64,000 nt of DNA from an uncultured Eubacteriales bacterium (GTDB taxonomy: Bacteria; Bacillota; Clostridia; Monoglobales; Monoglobaceae): the NCBI GenBank assembly GCA_900545865.1, contig URAN01000001.1:1-64000 (forward strand). The letters are read 5' to 3'. The position numbers and the translations under genes are program-made. Shown in pieces: positions 14,014 to 22,666 of this stretch. The notes under the pieces were generated by a model, which was not told where the DNA came from, did not search any database, and saw nothing but the letters and a program-made list of their open reading frames with translations. Each line of letters begins with the position of its first letter. Positions within the stretch are counted from its first letter, which is position 1.

Positions 14014-14763
14014 ATGATTATGATTTTATCCGACGGCGGAACGGCTGTTATAAGAATACAAAAACATCTTGATATTCGTGACGAGGAATATTTTGTGTAC
14101 TTTACCGCGTTTGCGGCGGCAGGCCGCTTCGGCAGCGGAAGCGTAATAGTCGGTGACGGCACGGAACGCTCGCTGCACAGCGTTTTGAGACAGAATAAGG
14201 TGACGGCTGTTATTGACGCTGTTTGCGAACCTGCGTCAGAGGTTTCAAAGGCGGCAATGTGCGTATGCAAAGACAGGATTCCTTATGTCAAGTATGTTAA
14301 TATGGAGGAAGACTATAATGCAAAGCTTTGTCTTTCGTATTGCGGGCTTGCCGAGATGATAGCCAGATGCGGCGGAAATGTGCTTATGTATGCATCGCCC
14401 CGGACAGTCCGCGGTGTTGCCGAAAATATTGCGGACGGCGGCTCGAAAATATATGTCCCCGTGCTTAAAAGTGCCGGGTTTGATGCCGACGCTGCGCTTG
14501 AATATTCGATTCCTCTGCGCAATGTGATAGAGGCGGACGGCGTTGACGGCGCTGATTTTGTCGGCGAAACAATAAACAAGGTCGAGGCAAAGGCGGTTAT
14601 TTGCGACTGCTCGGTAAGCACGGCGGATAAAGCCGATGCGGCGAAAGCTGCGGATATTCCGATGATTGTTACGCATAATATGGGTATGGAGTATTTGTGC
14701 GCGGCGGCAACGGCGGCAGATGCGGTAATAGCGGTTCGTGCCATGAAAACAACATTGGCTTAA
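14014..14763 (+). CDS. Divergent precorrin-6A reductase (CbiJ/CobK)-like protein
   Basis: 249 residues. The order of motifs resembles the CbiJ/CobK fold: an N-terminal MILSDGGTAV in place of the dinucleotide-binding GGTxEG, then VTAVIDAVCEPASEVSKAA, which mirrors the IDATHPFAxxVSxNA segment of that family. IPYVKYVN and a second half with a nucleotide-like strand (NVLMYASPRT) follow. The key THPFA motif is altered (VCEPAS), and there is no other cobalamin gene nearby. The gene sits in a run with cmk, plsC and ispH/S1. It may be a repurposed family member; cobalamin synthesis should not be inferred from this gene alone. Start follows AAGGAG at good spacing. Confidence 0.5.
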   Translation: MIMILSDGGTAVIRIQKHLDIRDEEYFVYFTAFAAAGRFGSGSVIVGDGTERSLHSVLRQNKVTAVIDAVCEPASEVSKAAMCVCKDRIPYVKYVNMEEDYNAKLCLSYCGLAEMIARCGGNVLMYASPRTVRGVAENIADGGSKIYVPVLKSAGFDADAALEYSIPLRNVIEADGVDGADFVGETINKVEAKAVICDCSVSTADKADAAKAADIPMIVTHNMGMEYLCAAATAADAVIAVRAMKTTLA

Positions 14764-14801
14764 AATAACCGATTGTAATTCTGAAAGGAAAAAGAGATAA
14801 T

Positions 14802-15470
14802 ATGAAAATTGCTATAGACGGCCCTGCGGGAGCAGGAAAAAGCACTATTTCAAAAGAGGTTGCGAAAAAACTCGGGATAATATATATCGATACCGGCGCA
14901 ATGTATCGCGCAATAGGTCTTGCGGCGGTACGCAGCGGAATTGACACAAAAGATGCGGAAGGGGTCAAGTCTGTTTTGGACAAGGTGGATATTACCATTT
15001 CGCACTCTGACGGAACACAGCAGATTTTCCTAAACGGTGAGAATGTTTCGGAGGAAATTCGTCTCCCCGAAATTTCGGTGGCTGCGTCAAATGTGGCGGT
15101 TATACCTGAGGTAAGGCTTAAATTGGTCGAGCTTCAACGCAGTCTTGCCGAAAGGTGTGATGTGATAATGGACGGCAGGGATATAGGAACGTATGTCCTG
15201 CCGAATGCCGAGCTTAAAATCTTCCTTACCGCATCTGTTGACGAACGCGCAAGGCGCAGATATAAAGAATTGATTGAAAAGGGCGTTAAAACCGATTTTG
15301 ATGAGGTCAAGGCGGACATGGAATATCGTGACAAAAACGATTCGGGGCGCGATTTCGCACCGCTCAGGGCGGCGGATGACAGTATAACGCTTGATAATAC
15401 CGATATTACGGCACAAGAGGCGGCGGATGAGATATGCCGCCTTGCCAAAGAGAGGCGTGGCGAATTATGA
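14802..15470 (+). CDS. cmk: Cytidylate kinase
   Basis: Phosphorylates CMP and dCMP to the diphosphates with ATP, in the cytoplasm. 222 residues, normal length. P-loop GPAGAGKSTISK near 7-18; GAMYRA near 36-41; a CMP-binding segment; GRDIGTYVLPNA near 127; and the Arg-rich lid RARRRYKEL near 150. Start follows AAAGGAAAAAG. The stop overlaps the plsC start (ATGA), so they are translationally coupled. The cmk-plsC-ispH/S1 order is typical of Clostridia. Confidence 0.97.
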   Translation: MKIAIDGPAGAGKSTISKEVAKKLGIIYIDTGAMYRAIGLAAVRSGIDTKDAEGVKSVLDKVDITISHSDGTQQIFLNGENVSEEIRLPEISVAASNVAVIPEVRLKLVELQRSLAERCDVIMDGRDIGTYVLPNAELKIFLTASVDERARRRYKELIEKGVKTDFDEVKADMEYRDKNDSGRDFAPLRAADDSITLDNTDITAQEAADEICRLAKERRGEL

Positions 15471-16090
15471 GTTTTTACCGGGTTGCGCGCGGAGCGGCAA
15501 AGTTGTATTATAAGCTGTTTTTCCGCGTTAAGATAGTCGGTGAGGAAAATCTTTCGGGCGGAACATATGTTATATGTCCGAATCACAAAAGCCTTAACGA
15601 CCCGCCGCTTATGGGGGTATGCATAAAAACACCCGTAAAGTTTATGGCAAAGGAAGAACTTTTTAAAAACAAGTTTTTTGACACGGCGATGCGTGCACTC
15701 GGCGCTTTTCCCGTAAAGAGAGGAAAAAGCGACCTTGCGGCACTGAAAACCGCGATTTCGACTTTGAAAGGCGGCGATAATCTCGTGGTATTCCCCGAGG
15801 GAACGCGTTCACCGAAAGACCATTTGAATGAAGGTAAGTCGGGCGCGGCATTGATTGCCGCAAAAGCGGGAGTTGACATTGTTCCGGTCGGAATCCGCGG
15901 ACGATACAGGATATTTTCAAAAATAACGGTGAATATCGGAAAACCCATCAGTATGGATGAGTATTTCGGCAAAAGGCTTGATTCCAAGACACTTGCCCAC
16001 ATAACCGACAGTTTGATTATGCCCGAAATTTCAAAACTCTCGGGCATACCGACATTTGACGAATACAATAAACAGAGAATTGAACAATAA
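15467..16090 (+). CDS. plsC: 1-acyl-sn-glycerol-3-phosphate acyltransferase
   Basis: Membrane-associated enzyme that acylates lysophosphatidic acid to phosphatidic acid in phospholipid synthesis. 207 residues with the PlsC blocks: NHKSLNDPP (the HX4D catalytic motif, near 39), a GAFPVKRGK-type segment, FPEGTRSP near 108 and VDIVPVGI near 135. The ATG at 15467 overlaps the cmk stop by 4 nt; the frame is open further upstream inside cmk, but this start gives the expected N-terminus. Confidence 0.95.
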   Translation: MSFYRVARGAAKLYYKLFFRVKIVGEENLSGGTYVICPNHKSLNDPPLMGVCIKTPVKFMAKEELFKNKFFDTAMRALGAFPVKRGKSDLAALKTAISTLKGGDNLVVFPEGTRSPKDHLNEGKSGAALIAAKAGVDIVPVGIRGRYRIFSKITVNIGKPISMDEYFGKRLDSKTLAHITDSLIMPEISKLSGIPTFDEYNKQRIEQ

Positions 16091-16105
16091 ACCGAGAAAT
16101 GAATT

Positions 16106-18427
16106 ATGAAAAGACAGACGATAAAAATTGCGGATAAAGCAGGATTTTGTTTTGGCGTTGACCGCGCCGTTAAAATTGCATATGCGGCGGCTGAAAAGCC
16201 GCATACCTCTAAAACGGTGACTTACGGTGCGCTGATACATAACAAAACCGTAACGGATGAGCTTTTGAAAATGGGGGTCGGCGCTGTTGATGACGTTCGC
16301 GATATTGGCGGCGATGATACGGTCATAATCCGCGCTCACGGAGTATCGGACGCGGTTGAAAACCAAATCCGAAGCAATTGCGCGGAGATTATCGATGCGA
16401 CCTGTCCGTTTGTGAAAAAGATTCATTCAATAGTAAAAAGAGAGTCCGAACTTGGCAAAACAATTGTTATTGCCGGGAATCCGCATCACCCTGAGGTAAT
16501 GGGGATACGGGGAAGATGCAGCGGCGAAAATGTCTTTGTCGTGAATTCTGAAGAAGAAGCGGAAGCGTTAGAGGGTCAGATAATGTCGAAGAATGTCGTA
16601 TTAGTGGCTCAAACAACGCTCAGAAAAGATTTTTTAAAAAAAATTGCAAAAATTTTAAAAAAACATTTTACAAATGCAGAAATTTTTGATACAATATGTA
16701 GTGCGACCAATGAACGTCAGCTTGCGGCGGCAGAACTTGCCGAAGAGGCGGACGCGATGATAGTGGTCGGGGGCGCGGAAAGTTCAAACACAAAAAAGCT
16801 GTACGAGCTGTGTCGCGAACATTGCACCGATACGGTGTGCATTGAAAACGCAAAAGAATTAAATAAATATATTAAACAGGGGAAATTCCCCGCATCTAAA
16901 AAATTAGTCGGCATTACCGCCGGGGCATCAACGCCCGGTGCGGTAATCAAGGAGGTCTATTTAACCATGGCGGAAAACAATGAAATGAACTTTGCAGAGG
17001 CAGTTGAGGAAACCTTAAAGCCCATTAAATCGGGCGAGGTTGTCAAAGGCGTAGTAATCGGTATCACACCGACCGAGGTCAGAGTTGACATCGGAAACAA
17101 GTATGACGGCGTAATACCGTTCAGCGAACTTACCGATGACTCGAACGCAGACATCAACGAACTTGTAAAGCTCGGCGAAGAGGTAGAGGTTTATGTTGTT
17201 CTTGTAAGCGACAGAGACGGCGTTGTTACTCTTTCTAAGAAAAAGATTGACGCTGTAAAAGGTATGGAAGAAATCAGAAAAGCTTTTGAATCGGGCGAAA
17301 TTTTGACCGGTCGTGTTCTCGAACTGGTAAAAGGCGGCGTTGTTTCAATAGTTAAAGGCGTGCGCGTGTTCATTCCCGCGTCAGAGTGTGCTGAGAGATT
17401 CTTGGCGGATTTGGGCGTTCTTTTGGGAACGGAACAGAGATTTCGTATAATCAAGATGGACGAAGACAGACGCGGCAGACAGAGAGTTGTCGGTTCTATC
17501 AAGTCCGTTGCTAAAGAGGAGAGCGAAAAGGCTGCGGCTGAATTCTGGGCAAATGCCGAGGTGGGCAAGAAATATACCGGTAAGGTAAAATCTTTAACTT
17601 CGTTCGGTGCATTTGTTGATTTGGGCGGCGTTGACGGCCTTATCCACATATCCGAACTTTCGCCGGTGAGAATTTCTCATCCGTCCGAGGCGGTTAAAGT
17701 CGGTGATGAAATTGAAGTTTATATCAAAGAGCTTAACAAAGAACAGAACAGAATTTCTCTCGTTAAAGAGCTTAAGGAGCAAAAAGAGGCTGAATTTTGG
17801 GCAAATGCAGAGATAGGCAAACAGTATACCGGCGTAATCAAGTCTTTGACTTCATTCGGTGCATTTGTTGATTTGGGCGGCGTTGACGGTTTGGTTCACA
17901 TTTCCGAGCTTTCTTGGAACAGAATCAAGCACCCATCCGAGGTTGTTAAAGCCGGTGACGAAATAACCGTTTATATCAAAGATATGAACAAAGAAACAGG
18001 AAAAGTTTCTCTCGGATACAAGAAAGAAGAGGACAGCCCCTGGGTACAGGCAACAAAGGACTTGAAAGTCGGCGATGTAATCAAGTGCAAAATCGTTCGT
18101 ATTTTGCCTTTCGGCGCATTTGCCGAGGTTGCACCGTATGTTGACGGTCTTATCCATGTTTCTCAGATTTCAAACGAAAGAATTGACAAGCCGTCCGATG
18201 TTCTTGCGATAGGTGACGAAGTTGAGACAAAAATCGTTGAGATTAATGATGATACAAAGCAAATCGGTCTTTCGATGAAGGCTCTTATGACAACCGATGA
18301 CAGTGCTGATGAGGCACCGGAAGAGGTTGAGGCTACCTCATACACAGAGGACAGCTCGTTTACATTAGGTGATATCCTCGATGCTGCGGAAGCAACGGAA
18401 GACGCCGATAACACAGACGCTGAATAA
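16106..18427 (+). CDS. ispH-rpsA: Fused 4-hydroxy-3-methylbut-2-enyl diphosphate reductase / ribosomal protein S1 (five S1 domains)
   Basis: 773 residues. Residues 1-~285 are IspH (LytB), the last MEP-pathway enzyme, which makes IPP and DMAPP from HMBPP with an iron-sulfur cluster. Its three cysteines are in AGFCFGVDRAV, DATCPFVKKIH and FDTICSATNERQ. Residues ~310-740 carry S1 RNA-binding domains as in ribosomal protein S1 (mRNA binding). This fusion is known in Clostridia. Five S1 units are visible. Units 3 and 4 start with near-identical EFWANAE(V/I)GK at about residues 478 and 562, an 84-residue direct repeat also obvious in DNA (17540 and 17792), so one unit is probably a recent duplication. 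An acidic tail ends the protein. Confidence 0.95.
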   Translation: MKRQTIKIADKAGFCFGVDRAVKIAYAAAEKPHTSKTVTYGALIHNKTVTDELLKMGVGAVDDVRDIGGDDTVIIRAHGVSDAVENQIRSNCAEIIDATCPFVKKIHSIVKRESELGKTIVIAGNPHHPEVMGIRGRCSGENVFVVNSEEEAEALEGQIMSKNVVLVAQTTLRKDFLKKIAKILKKHFTNAEIFDTICSATNERQLAAAELAEEADAMIVVGGAESSNTKKLYELCREHCTDTVCIENAKELNKYIKQGKFPASKKLVGITAGASTPGAVIKEVYLTMAENNEMNFAEAVEETLKPIKSGEVVKGVVIGITPTEVRVDIGNKYDGVIPFSELTDDSNADINELVKLGEEVEVYVVLVSDRDGVVTLSKKKIDAVKGMEEIRKAFESGEILTGRVLELVKGGVVSIVKGVRVFIPASECAERFLADLGVLLGTEQRFRIIKMDEDRRGRQRVVGSIKSVAKEESEKAAAEFWANAEVGKKYTGKVKSLTSFGAFVDLGGVDGLIHISELSPVRISHPSEAVKVGDEIEVYIKELNKEQNRISLVKELKEQKEAEFWANAEIGKQYTGVIKSLTSFGAFVDLGGVDGLVHISELSWNRIKHPSEVVKAGDEITVYIKDMNKETGKVSLGYKKEEDSPWVQATKDLKVGDVIKCKIVRILPFGAFAEVAPYVDGLIHVSQISNERIDKPSDVLAIGDEVETKIVEINDDTKQIGLSMKALMTTDDSADEAPEEVEATSYTEDSSFTLGDILDAAEATEDADNTDAE

Positions 18428-18449
18428 TTATATAATGTTCAGGATAAAG

Positions 18450-18480
18450 TGGCTGCTGCAACCCTGCGGCAGCCCTTTTG
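18450..18480 (+). terminator. Terminator after ispH-rpsA
   Basis: GGCTGC ... GCAGCC stem followed by CTTTTG. Confidence 0.75.
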
Positions 18481-18530
18481 CAATTACAGCATAGGAATTA
18501 TTGAATTTTGGTGCGGAATGGAGATTGAAA

Positions 18531-19913
18531 ATGACGATTTCAGAGTTTAAAAAGGATATTAAGAATAAAAAAGTTGCCGTTCTCGGAGTAGGAGTAAGCA
18601 ACCTTCCTCTTGTGAGAATGCTTGCGGATTGCGGAGCGGATTTGTGCGTGTATGACAAGCGTACAAAGGAACAGCTCGGCGAGGTATATAACGAGCTTAC
18701 CGCGCTCGGTGCGGATATGGTTTTGGGCGAACACTATCTCGATGAAATTCGAGAGGGAACCCAAACGGTGTTCAAGACCCCCGGTATACGCTGTGATGTG
18801 CCTGCGCTTAAAGCGGCGGAGGAATCGGGAGCGGAAATTACTTCTGAAATGGAGCTGTTTTTTGAAACCTGTCCATGCAAAATCATTGCCGTAACGGGAA
18901 GCGACGGCAAAACAACAACAACGAGCCTTATATACGAGATGCTGAAAGCGGCGGGATATACGTGTCATCTCGGCGGAAATATAGGAAAGCCGCTTGTTGC
19001 CGAGGTAGGGGATATAAAGGCGGACGATGTGTGCGTGGTCGAGCTTTCGAGCTTTCAGCTGCACACTATGAAACGCAGCGCCGATATTGCCGTTGTGACA
19101 AATGTTACGCCGAACCACCTGGACTGGCACACGGATTTTGATGAGTACAAAAATTCCAAAAAAGCCGTTTTTAAATATCAAAAAAGCGGCGGCAGAGTTG
19201 TTTTGAACTATGACAATGATATTACGCGTGAGTTTGGAAAAGAGACCGACAACGCCGTATATTTCAGCCGCAAAGAAATACTCGATAACGGTTTTTGCCT
19301 TATCGGTGACAAGGTTGTCCGCCGCATCAACGGCAGAGACGAGCGCGAAGTTCTCGATATAAACAATATTTTTATTCCGGGAATGCACAACGTAGAGAAT
19401 TATATGGCGGCTGCCGCGGCGGTCGAGGGATTGGCTGAGGACGGAATCATCCGCAGAACGGCGATAGATTTCAAAGGCGTTCCGCACAGGATAGAGTTTA
19501 TCCGCGAGGTTGACGGCGTAAAATATTATAACGACTCAATCGCGAGCAGCCCGGCAAGAACGACCGCAGGCTTGAACTCTTTCGGCGACAAAAAAGTTAT
19601 TTTGATTGCCGGCGGCTATGATAAAAAAATCCCGTTTGACGATTTCGGAAAAGTGGTGTGCGACCATGTAAAGGCACTCGTCCTTGTGGGTGTAACCTCC
19701 GAAAAAATAGAAAACGCGGTGAGAAACGCCGAGAACTTTAACAACCTTCCCATATATCGCTGTACCGAGTTTAAACAGGCGGCAGAAAAAGCAAAAGAGG
19801 TTGCAAAAGACGGAGATACCGTTATACTCTCGCCTGCTTGTGCAAGCTTTGACTTGTTTAAAAACTTTGAAGAACGGGGAAATACGTTTAAAAATATAGT
19901 AAAAGGATTCTGA
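18531..19913 (+). CDS. murD: UDP-N-acetylmuramoylalanine-D-glutamate ligase
   Basis: Cytoplasmic Mur ligase adding D-glutamate to UDP-MurNAc-L-Ala in peptidoglycan precursor synthesis. 460 residues with three domains: an N-terminal UDP-binding Rossmann fold (KKVAVLGVGVSNLPL), a central ATPase with P-loop GSDGKTTTTS near 121 and NHLDWH near 200, and a C-terminal domain with HRIEFI and NDSIASSP. The ATG at 18531 follows GGAG at 7-8 nt; the frame continues upstream without a better ribosome binding site. The other dcw genes are not in the window. The next gene overlaps its stop codon (TGATG). Confidence 0.96.
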   Translation: MTISEFKKDIKNKKVAVLGVGVSNLPLVRMLADCGADLCVYDKRTKEQLGEVYNELTALGADMVLGEHYLDEIREGTQTVFKTPGIRCDVPALKAAEESGAEITSEMELFFETCPCKIIAVTGSDGKTTTTSLIYEMLKAAGYTCHLGGNIGKPLVAEVGDIKADDVCVVELSSFQLHTMKRSADIAVVTNVTPNHLDWHTDFDEYKNSKKAVFKYQKSGGRVVLNYDNDITREFGKETDNAVYFSRKEILDNGFCLIGDKVVRRINGRDEREVLDINNIFIPGMHNVENYMAAAAAVEGLAEDGIIRRTAIDFKGVPHRIEFIREVDGVKYYNDSIASSPARTTAGLNSFGDKKVILIAGGYDKKIPFDDFGKVVCDHVKALVLVGVTSEKIENAVRNAENFNNLPIYRCTEFKQAAEKAKEVAKDGDTVILSPACASFDLFKNFEERGNTFKNIVKGF

Positions 19914-20401
19914 TGATAATGATTGAATTTTTCGGCATGGTAAGATTTGTTGTGTTATCGGTACTGACGCTTTTGGCATATGTGCTGAGTTCGGTTTCGC
20001 TGTACAAAATAGGTGTGAATAACAACGTTAAATACCCATGGCTTGCTTTTGTTCCGATTGCGCACTATTATATAATCGGCTCAATATGCGAGGAGTACAG
20101 GCTTAGGGGTGTGACAATAAAACAGCTCGGTATAGTTATGCCGCTTTTGTTGCTTGCCCAAGTGTCGCTGTCGGCGGTTTTGTCATTTTTGGCGTTCGTG
20201 CCGGGAATAATAATAGGAATAGTCGTTGCACTTATTATGCATAAGTTCTTCTACCTGTTTGACCCGACAAAGGCATTTATATTGGCGATAATCTGTCTTT
20301 TCGGACATTTGGCAACAGCACTGACCCTGTTTTATATAAAGGATATGCGAATTCAGATGTCCTCGGGCGCATACCCGTATCCTTTCGGCGAAAGCCGATA
20401 A
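19913..20401 (+). CDS. Small multi-pass membrane protein of unknown function
   Basis: 162 residues with about four hydrophobic segments (about 5-28, 40-60, 75-105, 115-145). WLAFVPIAHYYIIGSICEEY is a motif I associate with small uncharacterised Firmicutes membrane proteins, without a known role. The ATG overlaps the murD stop by one base and follows AAAGGATTC, so it is coupled to murD. Function unknown. Confidence 0.75.
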   Translation: MIMIEFFGMVRFVVLSVLTLLAYVLSSVSLYKIGVNNNVKYPWLAFVPIAHYYIIGSICEEYRLRGVTIKQLGIVMPLLLLAQVSLSAVLSFLAFVPGIIIGIVVALIMHKFFYLFDPTKAFILAIICLFGHLATALTLFYIKDMRIQMSSGAYPYPFGESR

Positions 20402-20416
20402 TCAAAGGCGAGGTGT

Positions 20417-20581
20417 ATGTTATACAACATTTTTATCGAGTATGCGCCGCTTGAAACATCGGAACAGGCAAAGAAACTTCCGTGCGTATTTAATAATTTT
20501 GCCGTATTTTATAACGGAAAATTTAAAACGGTGAATCAAATTGACGGAGCGGCTGTTGAAAAAATGATAAAAAAGTCTTAA
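20417..20581 (+). CDS. Small YoaP-like domain protein
   Basis: 54 residues starting MLYNIFIEYAPLETSEQAKK. The pattern PLETSEQAKKLPCVFNNFAV followed by FYNGKF resembles the C-terminal YoaP-like domain usually fused to GNAT acetyltransferases, here without the acetyltransferase part. The ribosome binding site AGGCGAGGTG precedes the ATG. It lies 15 bp after the membrane protein gene and may be a remnant or a stand-alone domain. Homology is by recollection of the family pattern. Confidence 0.5.
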   Translation: MLYNIFIEYAPLETSEQAKKLPCVFNNFAVFYNGKFKTVNQIDGAAVEKMIKKS

Positions 20582-20647
20582 AAACGGATAAAAAAAGCCG
20601 TTGCTTTACATTTTAAAGACAAATTGGGAATTTACAATTAAAAAAAC

Positions 20648-20676
20648 TTGACATAGCGCGTTATGTGTGATATAAT
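20648..20676 (+). promoter_or_regulatory. rpmH promoter
   Basis: TTGACA (20648-20653), 17-nt spacer, TATAAT (20671-20676); perfect consensus. Confidence 0.85.
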
Positions 20677-20731
20677 AGTATAGATTTTCTGATGAAATTG
20701 ATATTTGAGATTGAGTTAAGGAGGAATTGAA

Positions 20732-20866
20732 ATGCTTAGAACATATCAGCCTAAAAAAAGACATCGTGCAAAAGAGCATGGTTTCAGAAAAAGAATGAGT
20801 TCAAAAAACGGCCGCAAGGTCTTGGCGAGAAGAAGACTGAAGGGCAGAAAGAAGCTGTCCGCGTAA
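20732..20866 (+). CDS. rpmH: Ribosomal protein L34
   Basis: 44-residue basic protein of the large subunit. It starts [18 protein letters not shown] and carries the family's [20 protein letters not shown] core. AAGGAGG precedes the ATG. First gene of the rpmH-rnpA-yidD-yidC-jag cluster. dnaA, often divergent from rpmH, is not here. Confidence 0.97.
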   Translation: MLRTYQPKKRHRAKEHGFRKRMSSKNGRKVLARRRLKGRKKLSA

Positions 20867-20889
20867 AAGACGCTTCACAGCGTCTTTTT
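20865..20889 (+). terminator. Intercistronic attenuator after rpmH
   Basis: AAAGACGC-TTCACA-GCGTCTTTTT. It starts at the rpmH stop codon; partial readthrough would give high L34 and low RNase P protein levels. Confidence 0.7.
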
Positions 20890-20915
20890 GTCTATACGGC
20901 GAAACGGAGATTATT

Positions 20916-21278
20916 ATGTCTGATTTTATCAGCTTATGCAGAAATTCGGATTTTCAAAGACTCTATCACAGAGGAAAATCCGCGGTACGGCCGACAATGG
21001 TTATGTATGTCGGCAAAGGTCGCCGAGATATGGTGCGGCTTGGCATTACGGCAGGGAAAAAAGTCGGCGGCGCGGTTCGCCGAAACAGGGCAAAACGCCG
21101 CATAAGAGAGCTTTTTCGGCTGTATGCGGCACAGATAAACCCGAGAACGGATGTCTGTATTGTCGCGCGCGGACGCATTTTGAATGCATCGGCGGATAAA
21201 GTAAAAAAGGATTTTTTATCGGCGGCTTCCGAGCTTGGTTTAATTGAGGTATGCGCCGACAACACCCGAAATACATAG
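20916..21278 (+). CDS. rnpA: Ribonuclease P protein component
   Basis: Basic protein cofactor of RNase P for tRNA 5' maturation. 120 residues: an N-terminal FQRLYHRGKSAVRPTMVMY segment, the RNR signature RNRAKRRIRELFR near 54-66, and a basic central cleft. GGAG precedes the ATG. Follows rpmH as is usual. Confidence 0.95.
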   Translation: MSDFISLCRNSDFQRLYHRGKSAVRPTMVMYVGKGRRDMVRLGITAGKKVGGAVRRNRAKRRIRELFRLYAAQINPRTDVCIVARGRILNASADKVKKDFLSAASELGLIEVCADNTRNT

Positions 21279-21341
21279 GCGAAACGGACAAGCGTCAAAC
21301 ACCGCGCGGCGGTGTCTCGGCGTTATCTCGGATATGAAATT

Positions 21342-21551
21342 ATGGTAAAAAAATTTCTTATAAGAATTATAAAATTTTATCAACGGTTTATATCGCCGCT
21401 GAAATCGCCGTGCTGTCGATTTTATCCGACCTGTTCGCAATATGCGATTATGGCGGTGGAAAAGTACGGTGTGGTAAAAGGCGGATTCAAAGCGCTGTGG
21501 CGTATTCTGCGGTGCAATCCTTTCGGCAAAGGCGGAATCGATTATCCGTAA
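21342..21551 (+). CDS. yidD: Membrane protein insertion efficiency factor YidD
   Basis: 69-residue amphipathic protein helping YidC-mediated membrane insertion. It has the family signature [20 protein letters not shown] near 11-30, then [12 protein letters not shown] and [11 protein letters not shown]. The ATG at 21342 is chosen; the frame is open to a GTG at 21312 but the shorter form matches the family. Between rnpA and yidC as expected. Confidence 0.95.
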   Translation: MVKKFLIRIIKFYQRFISPLKSPCCRFYPTCSQYAIMAVEKYGVVKGGFKALWRILRCNPFGKGGIDYP

Positions 21552-21640
21552 ACCGCGGCGTGAAAATGCCGTTTACACAAAAGTGAAAAGGAAAAACCGT
21601 TGCGATATGGTTTTGTAATAATAAAAGGAGGAACGTATAA

Positions 21641-22666
21641 GTGTCCTATATTATGATGGGTCTGGGCTGGATTCTCAGACTGTGCAGTCAGCTCACGGGG
21701 AACTACGGCGTGGCGGTTATTATCTTTACAATAATCATAAAGGCTGTATTAATGCCGCTGACATTAAAACAACAGCGCTCGATGCTTCGTATGCAAAAGG
21801 TTCAGCCTTTGATGAATGACCTTCAGAAAAAATACGGAAACGATAAAGACAAGCTGAATCAGGAAATGATGAAGCTTTATAAAAAATATGATGTGAATCC
21901 GGCAAGCGGATGCCTTCCGATGCTGATACAGCTCCCCATACTTATGATGTTGTATTGGGTTGTTAAAAAGCCGGTTGTCTATATTATGGGATTCGGCGAG
22001 GGCGATGTTTGGCGTATTGTCTCGGCGGTTACCGAGTGGTCGGACGGAAGTCCCGAAAAGATGAATATGTTTTTGTCAATGGTCGGTATAGATTCAATCG
22101 ACAAGCTGACGGCGGACGCATATAAGATGTTCGGTCAGCACGAAATTCAGATTGCAAGATTTTTGCACGCCGTGCCCGATGTAATGAATAATCATTGGAT
22201 AACCGAATCGGGAAAGAATTATGTTGTAATAAACTTCAGCTTTCTCGGTATGGACCTGTCTCAGACGCCTAACCTCGGTGCATTTGCCGGTTTGTTCTTA
22301 GGCAGGATAAACAACCTTGATTTAAGTACGGTTTTGTTATGGTCGATACCGCTGTTGTCGGGTGTGAGCGCATATGCGACATCAAAGATTTCACAGGCGC
22401 AAAACCCCACACAGCAACAGACGAACGAAAACGGCGAACCTATGGCAAACTCGATGAAGTCAATGATGATAATAATGCCGTTTATGTCGGCTTGGTTCGC
22501 GTTTACTTTGCCGTCTGCGGTCGGACTGTACTGGATTGTGAGCAATATAATTGCAATACTTCAACAACTTATTCTTGCTAAAATAATTGACCCCGGAATA
22601 ACCGAGGAACAAATAGAAGGAGAGATTGTGAATGCTAAAAAAAATCGAAAAAAGCGCAAAAAATAA
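21641..22666 (+). CDS. yidC: Membrane protein insertase YidC/Oxa1
   Basis: Inserts and folds membrane proteins with or without Sec. 341 residues with five hydrophobic segments and the conserved core: IIIKAVLMPLTLKQQRSM, the cytoplasmic coiled hairpin, SGCLPMLIQLPILMMLYWVV, and PSAVGLYWIVSNI near the end. A basic tail (KKNRKKRKK) can touch ribosomes. The start is GTG at 21641, 9 nt from AAAGGAGG. The 3' end overlaps jag by 35 nt. The N-terminus lacks an obvious lipobox. Confidence 0.95.
   Translation: MSYIMMGLGWILRLCSQLTGNYGVAVIIFTIIIKAVLMPLTLKQQRSMLRMQKVQPLMNDLQKKYGNDKDKLNQEMMKLYKKYDVNPASGCLPMLIQLPILMMLYWVVKKPVVYIMGFGEGDVWRIVSAVTEWSDGSPEKMNMFLSMVGIDSIDKLTADAYKMFGQHEIQIARFLHAVPDVMNNHWITESGKNYVVINFSFLGMDLSQTPNLGAFAGLFLGRINNLDLSTVLLWSIPLLSGVSAYATSKISQAQNPTQQQTNENGEPMANSMKSMMIIMPFMSAWFAFTLPSAVGLYWIVSNIIAILQQLILAKIIDPGITEEQIEGEIVNAKKNRKKRKK

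Noticed and set aside
13833..14744. Several minus-strand open frames opposite the CbiJ-like gene
   Set aside because: The plus frame has a good ribosome binding site and family-like motifs; the minus frames are compositional shadows.
18540..19487. 315-codon open frame on minus opposite murD
   Set aside because: Antisense shadow of a clear murD; no start signals and no family resemblance.
20648..20916. Possible replication origin near rpmH
   Set aside because: rpmH-rnpA often lies by dnaA/oriC, but no dnaA, dnaN or cluster of TTATCCACA boxes is visible here.
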